The notes under the pieces: model-generated
Seen by the model: only the letters and a program-made list of their open reading frames with translations
The model's database searches: none
Told to the model about the DNA's origin: nothing
Shown: piece by piece, positions 1 through 8,890 of the stretch
Numbering within the stretch: position 1 is the first letter of the stretch
How the letters are laid out: every line of letters begins with the position of its first letter
Assembly (NCBI GenBank): GCA_022953095.1
Contig: JALJCR010000002.1
Coordinates: forward strand, 558,001 to 622,000
Reading direction: 5' to 3'
DNA: 64,000 nt
Source of the DNA: Qipengyuania sp. ABI-127-1
GTDB lineage: Bacteria; Pseudomonadota; Alphaproteobacteria; Sphingomonadales; Sphingomonadaceae
Program-made: the position numbers and the translations under genes

Positions 1-1769
1 GCCTTTATCCCAATCTGGTTGGCAATCACTGCTGCGGTCGCGGCATGGTCTCCCGTGATCATTTTTACCCGAACGCCAGCAGTCTGGCAGCCACCGATTG
101 CCGATAGCGCTTCAGCGCGTGGTGGATCGATGAGGCCAATCAATCCGAGTATGGTAAAACCATCTGCCACTTCGGAAAATGAGAGGCTTTCGGTTTCGGA
201 CGGCATGTCCTTTGTGGCAATCGCGATGACCCGCCGTCCATGCCTCGCCAATTCATCCACCCGTTGCCGCCACTCGTTAGGGTCGATGGCGCAGACCCCC
301 GCAGCAGTCCCTTGCCGATCGCTCATTGCCACGATGCGTTCCGGAGCGCCTTTAAGGCAGATGAATGTCCCTTGATCGTCGGGCTTGCTGTGTAGCGTGG
401 CCATGAAACGATGGTTGGCATCAAAGGGAATTTCGTCGAGACGAGGATAGCGCTGGCGGACTGGTCCTGCATCAAGGCCAGCTTTGGCCGCAAAGACCAC
501 AAGTGCACCTTCCATCGGATCGCCTTCGACGAGCCAACCCGCATCGCTCTTACGTAGGCTTGCATCGCTGGCAAGCAGGGCCGTACAGGCCAACTCGGTC
601 AGCGCGCCATGTTCAGAAGGCTGTATCACCCGTCCATCGCGTTGGATCTCTCCATCTGGTTCGTAACCGACACCGCTTACCGCGTAAGAGCCCGTGTCGA
701 TCGCGACGGTCGTAACGGTCATTTCGTTCCGAGTGAGCGTGCCGGTTTTATCGGTGCAGATTACCGAAACCGAGCCGAGGGTCTCGACTGCGGGAAGCCG
801 CCGGATGATGGCCTTTCGCGCTGCCATGCGCCGGACACCGATCGCGAGAGCTATGGTCAGAACGGCGGGGAGACCTTCAGGAATTGCCGCGACCGCAACA
901 CCAATAATGACGAGAAACGCTTCTTCGGGTGCATAATCCCGGACCGTTACGGCAAAGCCAAAAATTGCCGCGGACAAAACCAAGATTACAAAGGTTAGGC
1001 GCCGGGCAAAGACATCTATCTTTCGCAGCAAGGGCGTCTTGAGCGTATCAACACTTCTGACAAGCGCGCTGACGCGGCCCAATTCGGTAGCACCGCCGGT
1101 GCCGACCACCACGCCAGCCCCTTGTCCGGCCACCACCAGAGTTCCCGTAAACACCATGGAACTGCGGTCTCCCAACACCGTTTCCGAAGCGACAGCATGC
1201 GGGGATTTGGCTACCGGTACCGATTCCCCGGTAAGCGCGGCTTCGTCGGCCCTAAGGTTTCGGGTCCGGACTAATCGTAGGTCAGCCGGGACCTTGTCGC
1301 CCGGGCCGAGTAATACCAAGTCTCCGGGAACGAGCCCTTCCGCGCCAAGAGTCTTGCGCTGTCCGCTCCGGATGACTGTGGCGTTTGGGGAAAGCATGGC
1401 CCGAATGGCGTCGAGCGCAGATTCTGCGCGCCCCTCCTGAACGAAGCCGATGACAGCATTCAACAGTACCACCGCCGCAATTACGCCTGCGTCCAGCCGG
1501 TGCCCGAGAGCGAAGGTGATGGCTGCCGAGGCAAGAAGTACGTAGATGAGCAAATTGTCGAATTGTGAGACGAAGCGGCTTATTGCCCCTTTTACGCGAG
1601 CCGGGGGAAGGCGGTTTGGTCCAACAGTGGCGAGTCTGCGCGCAGCTTCGGATTCAGCGAGCCCTCGATGATCTGTTTCGAGATGTTTCAGGACCTCGTC
1701 CACAGATTGGGCGTGCCATGTTTGCGTTTTCACCGGGGCGACTGGTAAGGGTCGAGCAGGTTTTGTCAT
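1..1769 (-). CDS. Cation-transporting P-type ATPase (P2 type), C-terminal part cut by window edge
   Basis: An ATP-driven inner-membrane cation pump, seen from its N-terminus for about 589 residues and running off the left edge. Reading leftward from ATG 1769, an N-terminal cation-ATPase domain comes first (WHAQSVDEVLKHL). The actuator loop ALTGESVPVAK follows, then the membrane motif AAIPEGLPAV, then the phosphorylation site CTDKTGTLT with the acceptor Asp near residue 340. The nucleotide-domain motif KGAPERIV and hinge motif MITGDH come last. PEGLP rather than a CPC/CPx motif argues for a P2 pump (Ca2+, Na+/K+ or Mn2+ type) and against a copper P1B pump. The last membrane helices lie outside the window, so the ion cannot be assigned. 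The Shine-Dalgarno before ATG 1769 is weak, but the translated family homology begins right after it. Confidence 0.9.
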   Translation of the reverse strand, partial: MTKPARPLPVAPVKTQTWHAQSVDEVLKHLETDHRGLAESEAARRLATVGPNRLPPARVKGAISRFVSQFDNLLIYVLLASAAITFALGHRLDAGVIAAVVLLNAVIGFVQEGRAESALDAIRAMLSPNATVIRSGQRKTLGAEGLVPGDLVLLGPGDKVPADLRLVRTRNLRADEAALTGESVPVAKSPHAVASETVLGDRSSMVFTGTLVVAGQGAGVVVGTGGATELGRVSALVRSVDTLKTPLLRKIDVFARRLTFVILVLSAAIFGFAVTVRDYAPEEAFLVIIGVAVAAIPEGLPAVLTIALAIGVRRMAARKAIIRRLPAVETLGSVSVICTDKTGTLTRNEMTVTTVAIDTGSYAVSGVGYEPDGEIQRDGRVIQPSEHGALTELACTALLASDASLRKSDAGWLVEGDPMEGALVVFAAKAGLDAGPVRQRYPRLDEIPFDANHRFMATLHSKPDDQGTFICLKGAPERIVAMSDRQGTAAGVCAIDPNEWRQRVDELARHGRRVIAIATKDMPSETESLSFSEVADGFTILGLIGLIDPPRAEALSAIGGCQTAGVRVKMITGDHAATAAVIANQIGIK

Positions 1770-2106
1770 CGGCTTGTGAGAGACTTCCGGCAGTTTGTGT
1801 TGCGTTTGGTAGGAAGCAGGATCGCTGCAAGCTGGACAGCGGTCTTATGCCGTCCGTGAAGTCCAGATCAGACGAATTTCCCGAGGGCGTGAGGAAGCGT
1901 CGATCCTGGAGCGACAAGTCGTTGCCTCGCCTTTGAGTTATAACAGACAACGGACGCGGCGAATCGATTGGTCTTACAGTTCGCTGCTTGCTGAGTGATC
2001 GGAGTGCATCCGAAGCGGTGCTTGCCGTCCGGAAGAGACAGGTCCTGCGCCGTGTAATATCCGGAGCTGCAAGCCGTCATATCCATCACACAGAAGTGAG
2101 GATGAT
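1770..2106. other. Intergenic region between divergent genes, no gene seen
   Basis: About 340 bases separate the leftward ATPase gene from the rightward secreted-protein gene. Open frames here do not resemble proteins and are out of frame with both neighbours. The stretch should hold both promoters, but no convincing -35/-10 pair or operator could be read by eye. Confidence 0.5.
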
Positions 2107-2634
2107 GTGCTGAATTTGGCAAACTGGGGCTGGAGAAGTGCAGCCGTTGCAATCGTTATCGCGAGCTTCGTGGGTCGGCCGACCGCCAGTGTTGCCGGCG
2201 TCGTGGACGGGTTTAAGTCGTCAGGCGATGTTGCGGTCTATCTTGGTGTCGTACCGGCGGCGACGGTGCGTGGACATCCGACCGGTCACCCTGAAGCGAG
2301 CATGCACGGCGGGGCTCCGGCAAGCGCGCATAGTGTGCACATTGTCGCCGCAGTATTCGAGAAAGCTTCTGGAAAGCGCATTACCAATGCCAAGGTCACA
2401 GCGCATATTACGGAGCCTGGTGGTTTCCAACGAGTGGTGCGTCTTGAACCGATGACCGTGGCAGGGGCCTTGACTTATGGTGGCTTCACAAGCTTTTCCC
2501 GGGGGAACGACTACCAAATCGGTATCAAGATGGATTGGCCGCCTCACATGGAAGCGCCCCAGTCACCCTCAACTCCTCCTCGGATGCACCGCGTTCGAAG
2601 CGTGACGGTACACTTCGACTACACGCATGACTGA
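2107..2634 (+). CDS. Secreted/periplasmic protein of unknown function
   Basis: A 175-residue protein that I do not recognise as a named family. GTG 2107 is preceded by a purine-rich GAAGTGAGGAT. Residues 1 to about 30 form a signal peptide (tryptophan and basic residues, then a hydrophobic stretch, then small residues ending in ASVAG). The mature part begins with a His/Met-containing segment (residues ~55-75: GHPTGHPEASMHGG). A beta-rich region follows, with a phrase like that of bacterial immunoglobulin-like periplasmic domains (KRITNAKVTAHITEPGG). The His/Met patch next to a P-type ATPase gene could suggest metal binding, but that is inference. It stands alone, with gaps of 340 and 184 bases on either side. 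Confidence 0.7.
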   Translation: MLNLANWGWRSAAVAIVIASFVGRPTASVAGVVDGFKSSGDVAVYLGVVPAATVRGHPTGHPEASMHGGAPASAHSVHIVAAVFEKASGKRITNAKVTAHITEPGGFQRVVRLEPMTVAGALTYGGFTSFSRGNDYQIGIKMDWPPHMEAPQSPSTPPRMHRVRSVTVHFDYTHD

Positions 2635-2818
2635 AATATTTTACGATTTGTGCTCACCTCCTTCCACTGCCGTATCGCAGTGCACGATCAGGCTGTATTT
2701 GGCGCTGGTCTGACCGGCCAGAAGATCCTCTGAAGGCAAGGCTGGTGTTGTCGTCTGGGAATCGCGTTGGCGAAACGCGTTGGATCTATCGTCGACAATC
2801 TTCAGGGTTGGGAAGGGC

Positions 2819-4426
2819 GTGATAACGAGTTGGCTCATTCTTGCAGCATTGTCGCCCTTGCTGGCCGTCTTGCTTCTGCTCGTCGGTCTCCGGACGTCTG
2901 CATCAAAGGCTATGGCTCTGGGCTATGTGATTACGATCGTGGCGGGTCTCGCGGTATGGCGGATGCCCATCCGGACGATCATCGCGGCATCGATCGAGGG
3001 TCTGGCGATTGCTGCCTCGATCCTCTGGATCGTGTTTGGCGCCATCCTTCTGTTAAAGCTATTGATAGAGGGAGGGGCGATGCAAAGGATCCGCGAGGGA
3101 TTCTCGTCGATTTCTTCCGAGCCGCGTGTTCAACTCGTCCTCGTAGCCTGGGTTTTTGGCGCGTTTCTCGAGGGGGCTGCAGGCTTCGGTACGCCGGCGG
3201 CGATCACGGCCCCCCTGTTGGTTGCCTTGAGATTCCCACCATTGGGCGCCGTGACGCTGGCGCTTGTGGCAAACAGCACGCCCGTAGCATTTGGCGCGAT
3301 TGGAACTCCCGTGGCGATCGGACTTGTTCAAGGGCTGAATCAAGGCGGTGCAGGCGAGATACCCGCAGGTTTGGTTGAAAGCGCGGCCGTGACGGCCGCT
3401 GGCATCGACCTCGTAGTGGGTTCGTTCATACCCTTCGTGCTGATCCTCATCTATTCGCGAATTTTCTCCGATGAGCGAACCTGGCGCAGCGGTCTGGGCT
3501 ACTGGCGTTTCGCGCTGATTGCCGGTTGTGCGTACACGCTGCCAGCCTTTCTCGCGGTCAGCTTTCTCGGTCCAGAACTTGCCACACTCTCTGGCGCGCT
3601 CATCGCGATCATGATCGTGGTGCCGATCGCAAGGCGTGGCCTGTTCCTTTTGCCTACTCGGGCAGGTGCGCGTGATGCCAAACACCCGGCTAAGATATCG
3701 TCCCTACCGCTTCTTCACGCCTGGGTTCCCTATCTCTCACTCGCCGTGCTGCTCTTATTGAGCCGGATAGAGCTTCTGCCGTTCAAGGAAGCTCTTCAAG
3801 CGGTGACGATCGGTTGGGCCTCTGTCTTGGGGACTTCGATCAATGCGTCGGTTGCGCCATTCTACCTGCCAGGCACCATGTTCGTCATTGCAGCCGCAGT
3901 GGCAATCGGGGTGCTTCCCCTCGGGTATAGGAAAATCGACCGTGCAGGGCGAGCAACGATCAAAGCGACAACGGCCAGCGGACTGACGCTTGCAGCCGCT
4001 GTACCAATGGTCCGTGTTTTCGTGCACTCTACCGATAATGGCGTCGGCTTCGAAGGTATGCCGATGGCGCTAGCTGGTCTCGCGGTCGATGCCGCCGCTT
4101 CAAGTTGGCCATTCTTCGCCCCATTCATCGGCGCGTTCGGTAGCTTTCTCTCTGGCAGCGCGACGTTCAGTAACATGACCTTCGCGGCATTTCAGCTGAC
4201 CGCCGCCGACCAAGGCGGCTTGCGGCCTGACATTGTCCTGGCGGCCCAGATTCTGGGGGCGAGTGCCGGTAATATGGTCTCTGTGGTGAACGTGGTCGCC
4301 GCAGCTGCCATAGTCGGTTTGTCGGGCCGCGAGGGAGCAATCATCCGACTGACGCTAATCCCGATGCTCGGATATGCGGGAGCTGTAGGTCTTTTCGCAA
4401 TGTTCCTTATGAGCATCACAACATGA
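2819..4426 (+). CDS. L-lactate permease family protein (LldP/LctP type)
   Basis: A polytopic inner-membrane carrier of the lactate permease family (TC 2.A.14), expected to take up L-lactate or glycolate with protons. It is 535 residues, normal for the family, with hydrophobic segments throughout. The family signature [14 protein letters not shown] lies at residues ~116-129, followed by [16 protein letters not shown] longer TTG start at 2780 is open, but GTG 2819 gives the usual N-terminus (short polar residues, then [11 protein letters not shown]) and has AGGG about 11 bases upstream. The stop overlaps the start of the next gene (ATGA), so it is translationally coupled to a cation/proton antiporter. 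No lactate dehydrogenase gene is adjacent, so the substrate is inferred from family only. Confidence 0.87.
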   Translation: MITSWLILAALSPLLAVLLLLVGLRTSASKAMALGYVITIVAGLAVWRMPIRTIIAASIEGLAIAASILWIVFGAILLLKLLIEGGAMQRIREGFSSISSEPRVQLVLVAWVFGAFLEGAAGFGTPAAITAPLLVALRFPPLGAVTLALVANSTPVAFGAIGTPVAIGLVQGLNQGGAGEIPAGLVESAAVTAAGIDLVVGSFIPFVLILIYSRIFSDERTWRSGLGYWRFALIAGCAYTLPAFLAVSFLGPELATLSGALIAIMIVVPIARRGLFLLPTRAGARDAKHPAKISSLPLLHAWVPYLSLAVLLLLSRIELLPFKEALQAVTIGWASVLGTSINASVAPFYLPGTMFVIAAAVAIGVLPLGYRKIDRAGRATIKATTASGLTLAAAVPMVRVFVHSTDNGVGFEGMPMALAGLAVDAAASSWPFFAPFIGAFGSFLSGSATFSNMTFAAFQLTAADQGGLRPDIVLAAQILGASAGNMVSVVNVVAAAAIVGLSGREGAIIRLTLIPMLGYAGAVGLFAMFLMSITT

Positions 4427-5649
4427 TCGACCATCTGATCCATCTTATTCTACTGCTCTTGCTGGCCAGATTTCTCGGCGAAGTGGCAGTCCGGCTCGGT
4501 CAACCGGCGCTCGTTGGCGAGATATTGGCCGGACTCCTGCTCGCGCTTGCCGCCCTCTATGGAAATGTCTCATTCATCCTTGAGCTTGCTGATAGCACCT
4601 TCCTCGATCTCGCCTCGGAATTTGGCATATTCTTTCTGCTGCTGATCGCCGGACTTGAGATCGCGCCAGGCGAGCTCCTACGGCATTCAGCACGCTCAGT
4701 TGGAGTTGCGCTGGGCGGCGTGGTGGTTCCTCTAACGCTCGGCTTCGCCTTGGCGTGGCTGACCATTCCCGAGAATCCGCTACTGTTCGTCCAGGCCCTG
4801 CTGGTTGGCGTATCGCTGGCAATCTCCGCGGTCCCGGTCGCTGTCGGTGTCTTTATGGATCTGGGTATGTTGCACACGTCGACCGGCCGCACCGTGGTTG
4901 CGGCCGCAATACTCGATGATGTGGCCGGTCTGGTCTTGCTGGCGCTTTTGGTCGGGGCAATCGCCGCCGGTAATGTTCCGGGCGTCGAGGCTATGCTTTG
5001 GGTCGTTGGCAAGGTCGCGCTCTTTTTTCTGATAGCAGGCACGACCGGATATTTTGCGGCGTCGAGGATAGCCGATTTCGTCGCGCGGCTAAGGGTCCCG
5101 GCTTCCGAATTTTCCGCCCTGCTTTTGCTGGCCTTGGCGTTTTCTGGACTTGCCGAGATTCTCGGATTGGATTTCATTCTGGGACCATTTGTGGCCGGAC
5201 TGTTTTTCACTGCGAAAAATCTTGGGACCGCGCGATTTGCGCGTCTCAAGGCGACGACAAGCGATTTGACGCTTGGCCTGTTCGCGCCGCTTTTCTTCGT
5301 TTCAATTGGCATTCGAGTCGACTTTGCGGCTCTGACAGTCATGCCAGGATTTGTCATCTCGCTAATCGTCATTGCGCTTCTCGGAAAAATCTTTGGATCG
5401 GGCGTACCCGCCTGGTTGTCGGGGCTCACGCGCAAAGAGGCGTTGGGAGTGGGCATCGGCATGAGCGGCCGCGGCGCGGTTGAACTGGTGATTGTGAGCA
5501 TCGCTTTGGAAGCGGGACTGTTCGATCACCCGGATCCCGTGATTGCTAATCTGTTTTCCGCTCTCGTGCTCATGGCGCTCGTCACGACCATACTGACGCC
5601 GATTGGCCTGCGCTTGCTCTTCCGGAGCGAAAAGAGTTCCGCACTGTAA
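4423..5649 (+). CDS. Monovalent cation:proton antiporter, CPA2 family
   Basis: An inner-membrane Na+(K+)/H+ exchanger of 408 residues. The N-terminal helix pattern [17 protein letters not shown] (residues ~24-40) and the buried acidic pair in AILDDVAGL (Asp 165-166) are typical of the CPA2/Kef exchanger core. About 11-13 membrane segments can be counted. The protein ends after the membrane domain, without the TrkA-N/RCK domain of Kef channels, so it is probably an ungated exchanger. Its start lies inside the stop of the lactate permease (ATGA overlap). A proton exchanger coupled to a lactate:proton carrier would help balance pH and ion load. A weak hairpin-like stretch follows near 5675-5695 but lacks a T run. 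Confidence 0.88.
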   Translation: MIDHLIHLILLLLLARFLGEVAVRLGQPALVGEILAGLLLALAALYGNVSFILELADSTFLDLASEFGIFFLLLIAGLEIAPGELLRHSARSVGVALGGVVVPLTLGFALAWLTIPENPLLFVQALLVGVSLAISAVPVAVGVFMDLGMLHTSTGRTVVAAAILDDVAGLVLLALLVGAIAAGNVPGVEAMLWVVGKVALFFLIAGTTGYFAASRIADFVARLRVPASEFSALLLLALAFSGLAEILGLDFILGPFVAGLFFTAKNLGTARFARLKATTSDLTLGLFAPLFFVSIGIRVDFAALTVMPGFVISLIVIALLGKIFGSGVPAWLSGLTRKEALGVGIGMSGRGAVELVIVSIALEAGLFDHPDPVIANLFSALVLMALVTTILTPIGLRLLFRSEKSSAL

Positions 5650-6038
5650 TGCGCCGCCCCAAAACCCGTCTCCAAAAGGCCGGCTCCGGGGGCCGTCTTT
5701 GGGAAAAGACAGTTTGGAGGCACTCGTAGCAAATCATGTGCTCCTGCGGGTTCCAATGTGATTGTCATCCCTCACATCGCTTAGAACACACATGAACCTG
5801 TCGTACGCATTCTCGATACGACGATCGCCAATATTGATGCCTTTGCTCGTGGGTATGGAAAGAGTTTAATGATCTAAGTGTCGTGAACTTAAACCAAAAT
5901 TCGGAATTACTGGTGAGAGGATTCCCTTGATCATCAATCAGTACGAATTCTTGGTTGGTCACTCGGCTGAATTTCTTGAGGGCTGGAGCTCGCCTCTGCG
6001 TATCTGAAACCGATACACCAATTCGTCGGGGGAGGGTC
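5650..6038. other. Intergenic region before the sigma-factor gene, no gene seen
   Basis: A 389-base stretch richer in A/T than its surroundings, particularly 5840-5960. No convincing small coding frame was found. The sequence around 5930 (TTGATCATCAATCA) looks like an FNR box but its half-sites are out of register. The promoter of the sigma-factor gene is probably here. Confidence 0.45.
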
Positions 6039-6617
6039 ATGCTTGAGTGCAATAGCTGTACACAACGACACGGCAGCGGGAAAAAGAGAACGGAACCGGC
6101 AGCAGGAGCGCGGGCTGTCGTTGAAAGAATCTTGTTGGTCGATTACCCCATGTATCGCCGACTGGCGCTCAAACGAATAGGCGATCTGTCGCAAGCAGAT
6201 GATGTTCTTCACGGCTTCTGCCTGAAAGCGCTCGAACGCGCACCGCAGCTGCGCGATACCCGGGCCGTACACGGTTGGCTGCGGCGGCTGTTCGAAACGG
6301 CACTTCTCGACCATTATCGACAGGCAAGCCGCTTGCGGGCGCGGACGGTCTCTTTGGACGAAGGGGTGGGTAGCCTGGCCGACCAGCCGGGAGAGACGCT
6401 TTGGCTGGATGAGGAATTTGTCCTCAAGGATACGCTTTCGCGCATGAGGCCGGGCTACGCGGCGCTCATTCGGCAGGTTGATTTAAGTGCACACGAACCT
6501 GCTGCGGTTGCCGAAGAGCTTTCAATCTCTCCCAACAATCTGGCGGTACGGCTGCATCGCGCGCGCGCTGCGTTTCGAAACGCTTTGGCCGATAGTCCGG
6601 TAGCGTTGCATGTGTGA
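6039..6617 (+). CDS. ECF-type RNA polymerase sigma factor
   Basis: A 192-residue sigma-70-family factor of the extracytoplasmic-function size class. Region 2 is recognisable around residues 45-100 (YPMYRRLALKRIGDLSQADD, then LRDTRAVHGWLRRLFETALLDHYRQ). Region 4 is around residues 135-185 (RMRPGYAALIRQVDL then VAEELSISPNNLAVRLHRAR, the DNA-binding helices). ATG 6039 has an excellent ribosome site (GGGGAGGG, 4 bases upstream). The frame continues 28 codons further upstream but those do not look like protein. The N-terminus carries a Cys pair (LECNSC), unusual for an ECF factor. No anti-sigma or zinc-finger gene is adjacent. Target promoters are unknown; cardiolipin synthase just downstream is a candidate. 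Confidence 0.85.
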   Translation: MLECNSCTQRHGSGKKRTEPAAGARAVVERILLVDYPMYRRLALKRIGDLSQADDVLHGFCLKALERAPQLRDTRAVHGWLRRLFETALLDHYRQASRLRARTVSLDEGVGSLADQPGETLWLDEEFVLKDTLSRMRPGYAALIRQVDLSAHEPAAVAEELSISPNNLAVRLHRARAAFRNALADSPVALHV

Positions 6618-6662
6618 TGAAGACCGGAACGCCGCCAACCAATGCATGGCGAGAGGAGTGTA

Positions 6663-6800
6663 ATGGCGACGGTGCCGGTACGCCTTATGTGCGCAAACGA
6701 TTCCTCTGGATCAAACCATCACATGAATCGACCGGAGAGCATCGGCCCTGTCGAGCTCCTTTTTCCAGCACGGCAATCCAAGCTTGCGCAGCGTCCGTGA
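6663..6800 (+). CDS. Possible small ORF downstream of the sigma factor
   Basis: A 45-codon frame starting ATG 6663 and ending TGA 6798-6800, with a good ribosome site GAGAGGAG about 5 bases upstream. The product would be soluble, with a central SSGSNHHMNRPE stretch and no membrane segment. I recognise no family. It lies between the sigma factor and cardiolipin synthase, in the same direction. Support is only the ribosome site and the position, so it may be noncoding. Confidence 0.25.
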   Translation: MATVPVRLMCANDSSGSNHHMNRPESIGPVELLFPARQSKLAQRP

Positions 6801-6915
6801 GGTGCGCAGCATCCCGCTCGGTGTGCTGCCTCTTCCTCCCAGTGCATGTAGCGACTTATGAAATATTCGATTCGTCGCTTAACGGGGCTTTCGCGCATGG
6901 CCACAGGCAATCCCC

Positions 6916-8334
6916 ATGTCGACGATAGCGTTCTATCTCGTAATCGACTGGATCACACGCATCGCGATCCTGCTTGCCACTGTCCTGCGCGCACCCGCTG
7001 CGGTGACCCGCGCATGGCTGCCGCTGACGCTCGTTTTCCCGATCCCCGCTCTACTCCTCTCGCTGTGCTTCGTCCGCCCCGTCGCCTTGTCACGCCGCCG
7101 CAAGCGCTTGGCATATGCGCGGCAGTTACTGAAGTCAGCGCGTCAAGGTGTTTCGATGTCCAGACATTGTTCCTCGCCCGCGCTCGCCAAAGACTTCGCT
7201 CCAACGGCGCACCTGATCGAGCAGGCCAGAACATTCCCGGTTGTTGGCGGCAACTCCATTGACGTTGTCCCGGATTATGACGCGCTAGTGGATAGCCTTG
7301 TGTGGGATATCGAGGCGGCGACTGACCACGTCCATCTCACGACTTACATTTTTGCCGACGATGCGGTTGGGCGACGGATTATCACGGCACTTCGATCTGC
7401 GGCCCAGCGCGGGGTTCAATGTCGTATCTTGATTGACGCCCTCGGGTCCTTCTGGTGGGCGCGCCGTGTTGTCCGCAAGCTCAAGGCTTGTGGCATCGAT
7501 GTCAGGCGCGCGCTTCCAATTTCCTTTTGGGGAGAGCAGTCCGTGCGCCCGGACCTTCGGAATCATCGCAAGATCGGCATAGTCGACGGTCGTGTCGGAT
7601 ATATCGGTTCGCAAAATATTATCAGAGCCGAGCAATCGGACGGTTCCCGCAACAAGGAATTTGTCGTCCGCGTCACAGGACCGATTGTGATACAGCTTCA
7701 GACACTTTTTGCCACGGATTGGTTTCTGGAGACCGGAGAAGCGCTCACACAAAACTCACTTTTTCGACATGACCATGCGCCGGGAGCGGCCCATGCGCAA
7801 CTTGTGGCGGGTGGGCCGGAATATGATGGCTACGTGTTCCGCCTTCTTCTCGACGCCTTCATTCACGCTGCGCAGGAACGGATCGTTATTACAACTCCGT
7901 ACTTCGTTCCCGACGAAGCCCTCGTTCTGGCTCTGGAAGCGGCCGTGCTGCGAGGTGTCGACGTGTCGCTTGTTCTGCCGGCGAGAGGTGATCATCGCTT
8001 AGTCGAGCTCGCCCAAAACTCGTTTTTCGATCACCTGCTTCATGCCGGCGCCAAGATATATCTTTACAGGGATGGGTTGCTGCATGCCAAGCATGTCCAT
8101 GTCGATGGACAACTATGTCTGGTCGGTTCCATGAACGTCGACCTGCGATCGCTCGAACTCAATGCCGAAGCCGGCATTATTGTCTATGACAGGGCCTTCG
8201 CTCAGCGTGTTCAGGCCGAGAACGAGGTCAACATGGCCAGAAGTGAATTGCTTACCCGTGCGGAATGGGAAGGGCGACCTGCCCATATGCGCTTTGCAGA
8301 AAATCTGGCGCGGTTGTTCAGCCCGTTATTGTAG
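6916..8334 (+). CDS. cls: Cardiolipin synthase, phospholipase-D superfamily
   Basis: A membrane-bound enzyme that joins phosphatidyl groups to make cardiolipin. It is 472 residues, the usual bacterial length. Two N-terminal membrane segments occur (residues ~8-24 and ~34-53), then two PLD domains with complete HxKxxxxD motifs: NHRKIGIVDG (His217, Lys219, Asp224) and LHAKHVHVDG (His390, Lys392, Asp397). The following GSQN and GSMN turns are also present, so both halves of the active site look intact. ATG 6916 is the first start giving a membrane N-terminus; the ribosome site is poor. With the cyclopropane synthase at 11.2 kb it suggests membrane-lipid adjustment under stress. Confidence 0.92.
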   Translation: MSTIAFYLVIDWITRIAILLATVLRAPAAVTRAWLPLTLVFPIPALLLSLCFVRPVALSRRRKRLAYARQLLKSARQGVSMSRHCSSPALAKDFAPTAHLIEQARTFPVVGGNSIDVVPDYDALVDSLVWDIEAATDHVHLTTYIFADDAVGRRIITALRSAAQRGVQCRILIDALGSFWWARRVVRKLKACGIDVRRALPISFWGEQSVRPDLRNHRKIGIVDGRVGYIGSQNIIRAEQSDGSRNKEFVVRVTGPIVIQLQTLFATDWFLETGEALTQNSLFRHDHAPGAAHAQLVAGGPEYDGYVFRLLLDAFIHAAQERIVITTPYFVPDEALVLALEAAVLRGVDVSLVLPARGDHRLVELAQNSFFDHLLHAGAKIYLYRDGLLHAKHVHVDGQLCLVGSMNVDLRSLELNAEAGIIVYDRAFAQRVQAENEVNMARSELLTRAEWEGRPAHMRFAENLARLFSPLL

Positions 8335-8701
8335 CGATACCTTGTCGCACGCGGCCACTCTCCGCAACGTCGCCATGAAGGTGAGACTGACGCTATCGCT
8401 GCGGAGCAGGTCCATGTCCTCGATCCGGGCCGAAGGAGCGGTCGATATGACGCGAAGACGTGCGCCACGCCGATCACTCTGCAGGTTCGATCACAGACGT
8501 TTGATGTTCGACGAACTGCGGCGTCGGACTCCGGTTGGTGTTGCTTCCTTGCTCGCGAAAGCCATTCCCATGCCGCCTCCAGACGAGATGGTGTCCGATC
8601 TGACTTGTGAGCTATGTTTGCCCAGGAAGGTGCTGACGAGGGATTTTGGAGCAAGCCCTGTAAGAGCGCCGCCGCCGTGGATAAGGCATTCTCTTGGCCC
8701 T
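8335..8701. other. Intergenic region between convergent genes, no gene seen
   Basis: About 370 bases between the end of the cardiolipin synthase gene and the end of the leftward YHS gene. Frames exist on both strands, but none has a ribosome site together with protein-like composition. No hairpin with a T run was found. Confidence 0.45.
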
Positions 8702-8890
8702 TCACCCGCCCGGTCTACGGATCGAGGGCGGAGCTCCACTCCGCTCCTCGACAAACTGGTCCGGCTCGCGCTGGAAGCAATTCAGGCATGTCTTCGAGCA
8801 GAAGAAATACGACCATCCCTTGAACTCCATATGAGCCTCGACTGTTTCCAGCACGATCGTCTTTCCGCATACGGGATCAGTTATTTTCAT
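8702..8890 (-). CDS. YHS-domain protein (small metal-binding)
   Basis: A 62-residue protein consisting almost wholly of a YHS/TRASH-like domain. The opening MKITDPVCGKTI carries the domain's DPVCG signature (Cys8). The middle FKGWSYFFCSKTCLNCF holds the second part (aromatic residues and Cys31, Cys35, Cys38). YHS domains occur in heavy-metal and copper-handling proteins, so metal binding is likely and its role is inferred. A longer start six codons upstream (MVWTTI) is possible. The start overlaps the 3' end of the upstream flavoprotein gene by 14 bases, so the two are probably co-translated in a four-gene leftward run beginning at 11022. Confidence 0.8.
   Translation of the reverse strand: MKITDPVCGKTIVLETVEAHMEFKGWSYFFCSKTCLNCFQREPDQFVEERSGAPPSIRRPGG

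Noticed and set aside
4557-5501. 314-codon minus-strand frame opposite the antiporter
   Set aside because: Ser/Arg/Pro-rich composition from reading a membrane-protein gene backwards.
5930-5943. TTGATCATCAATCA upstream of the sigma factor
   Set aside because: Half-sites are out of register by one base compared with TTGAT-N4-ATCAA.
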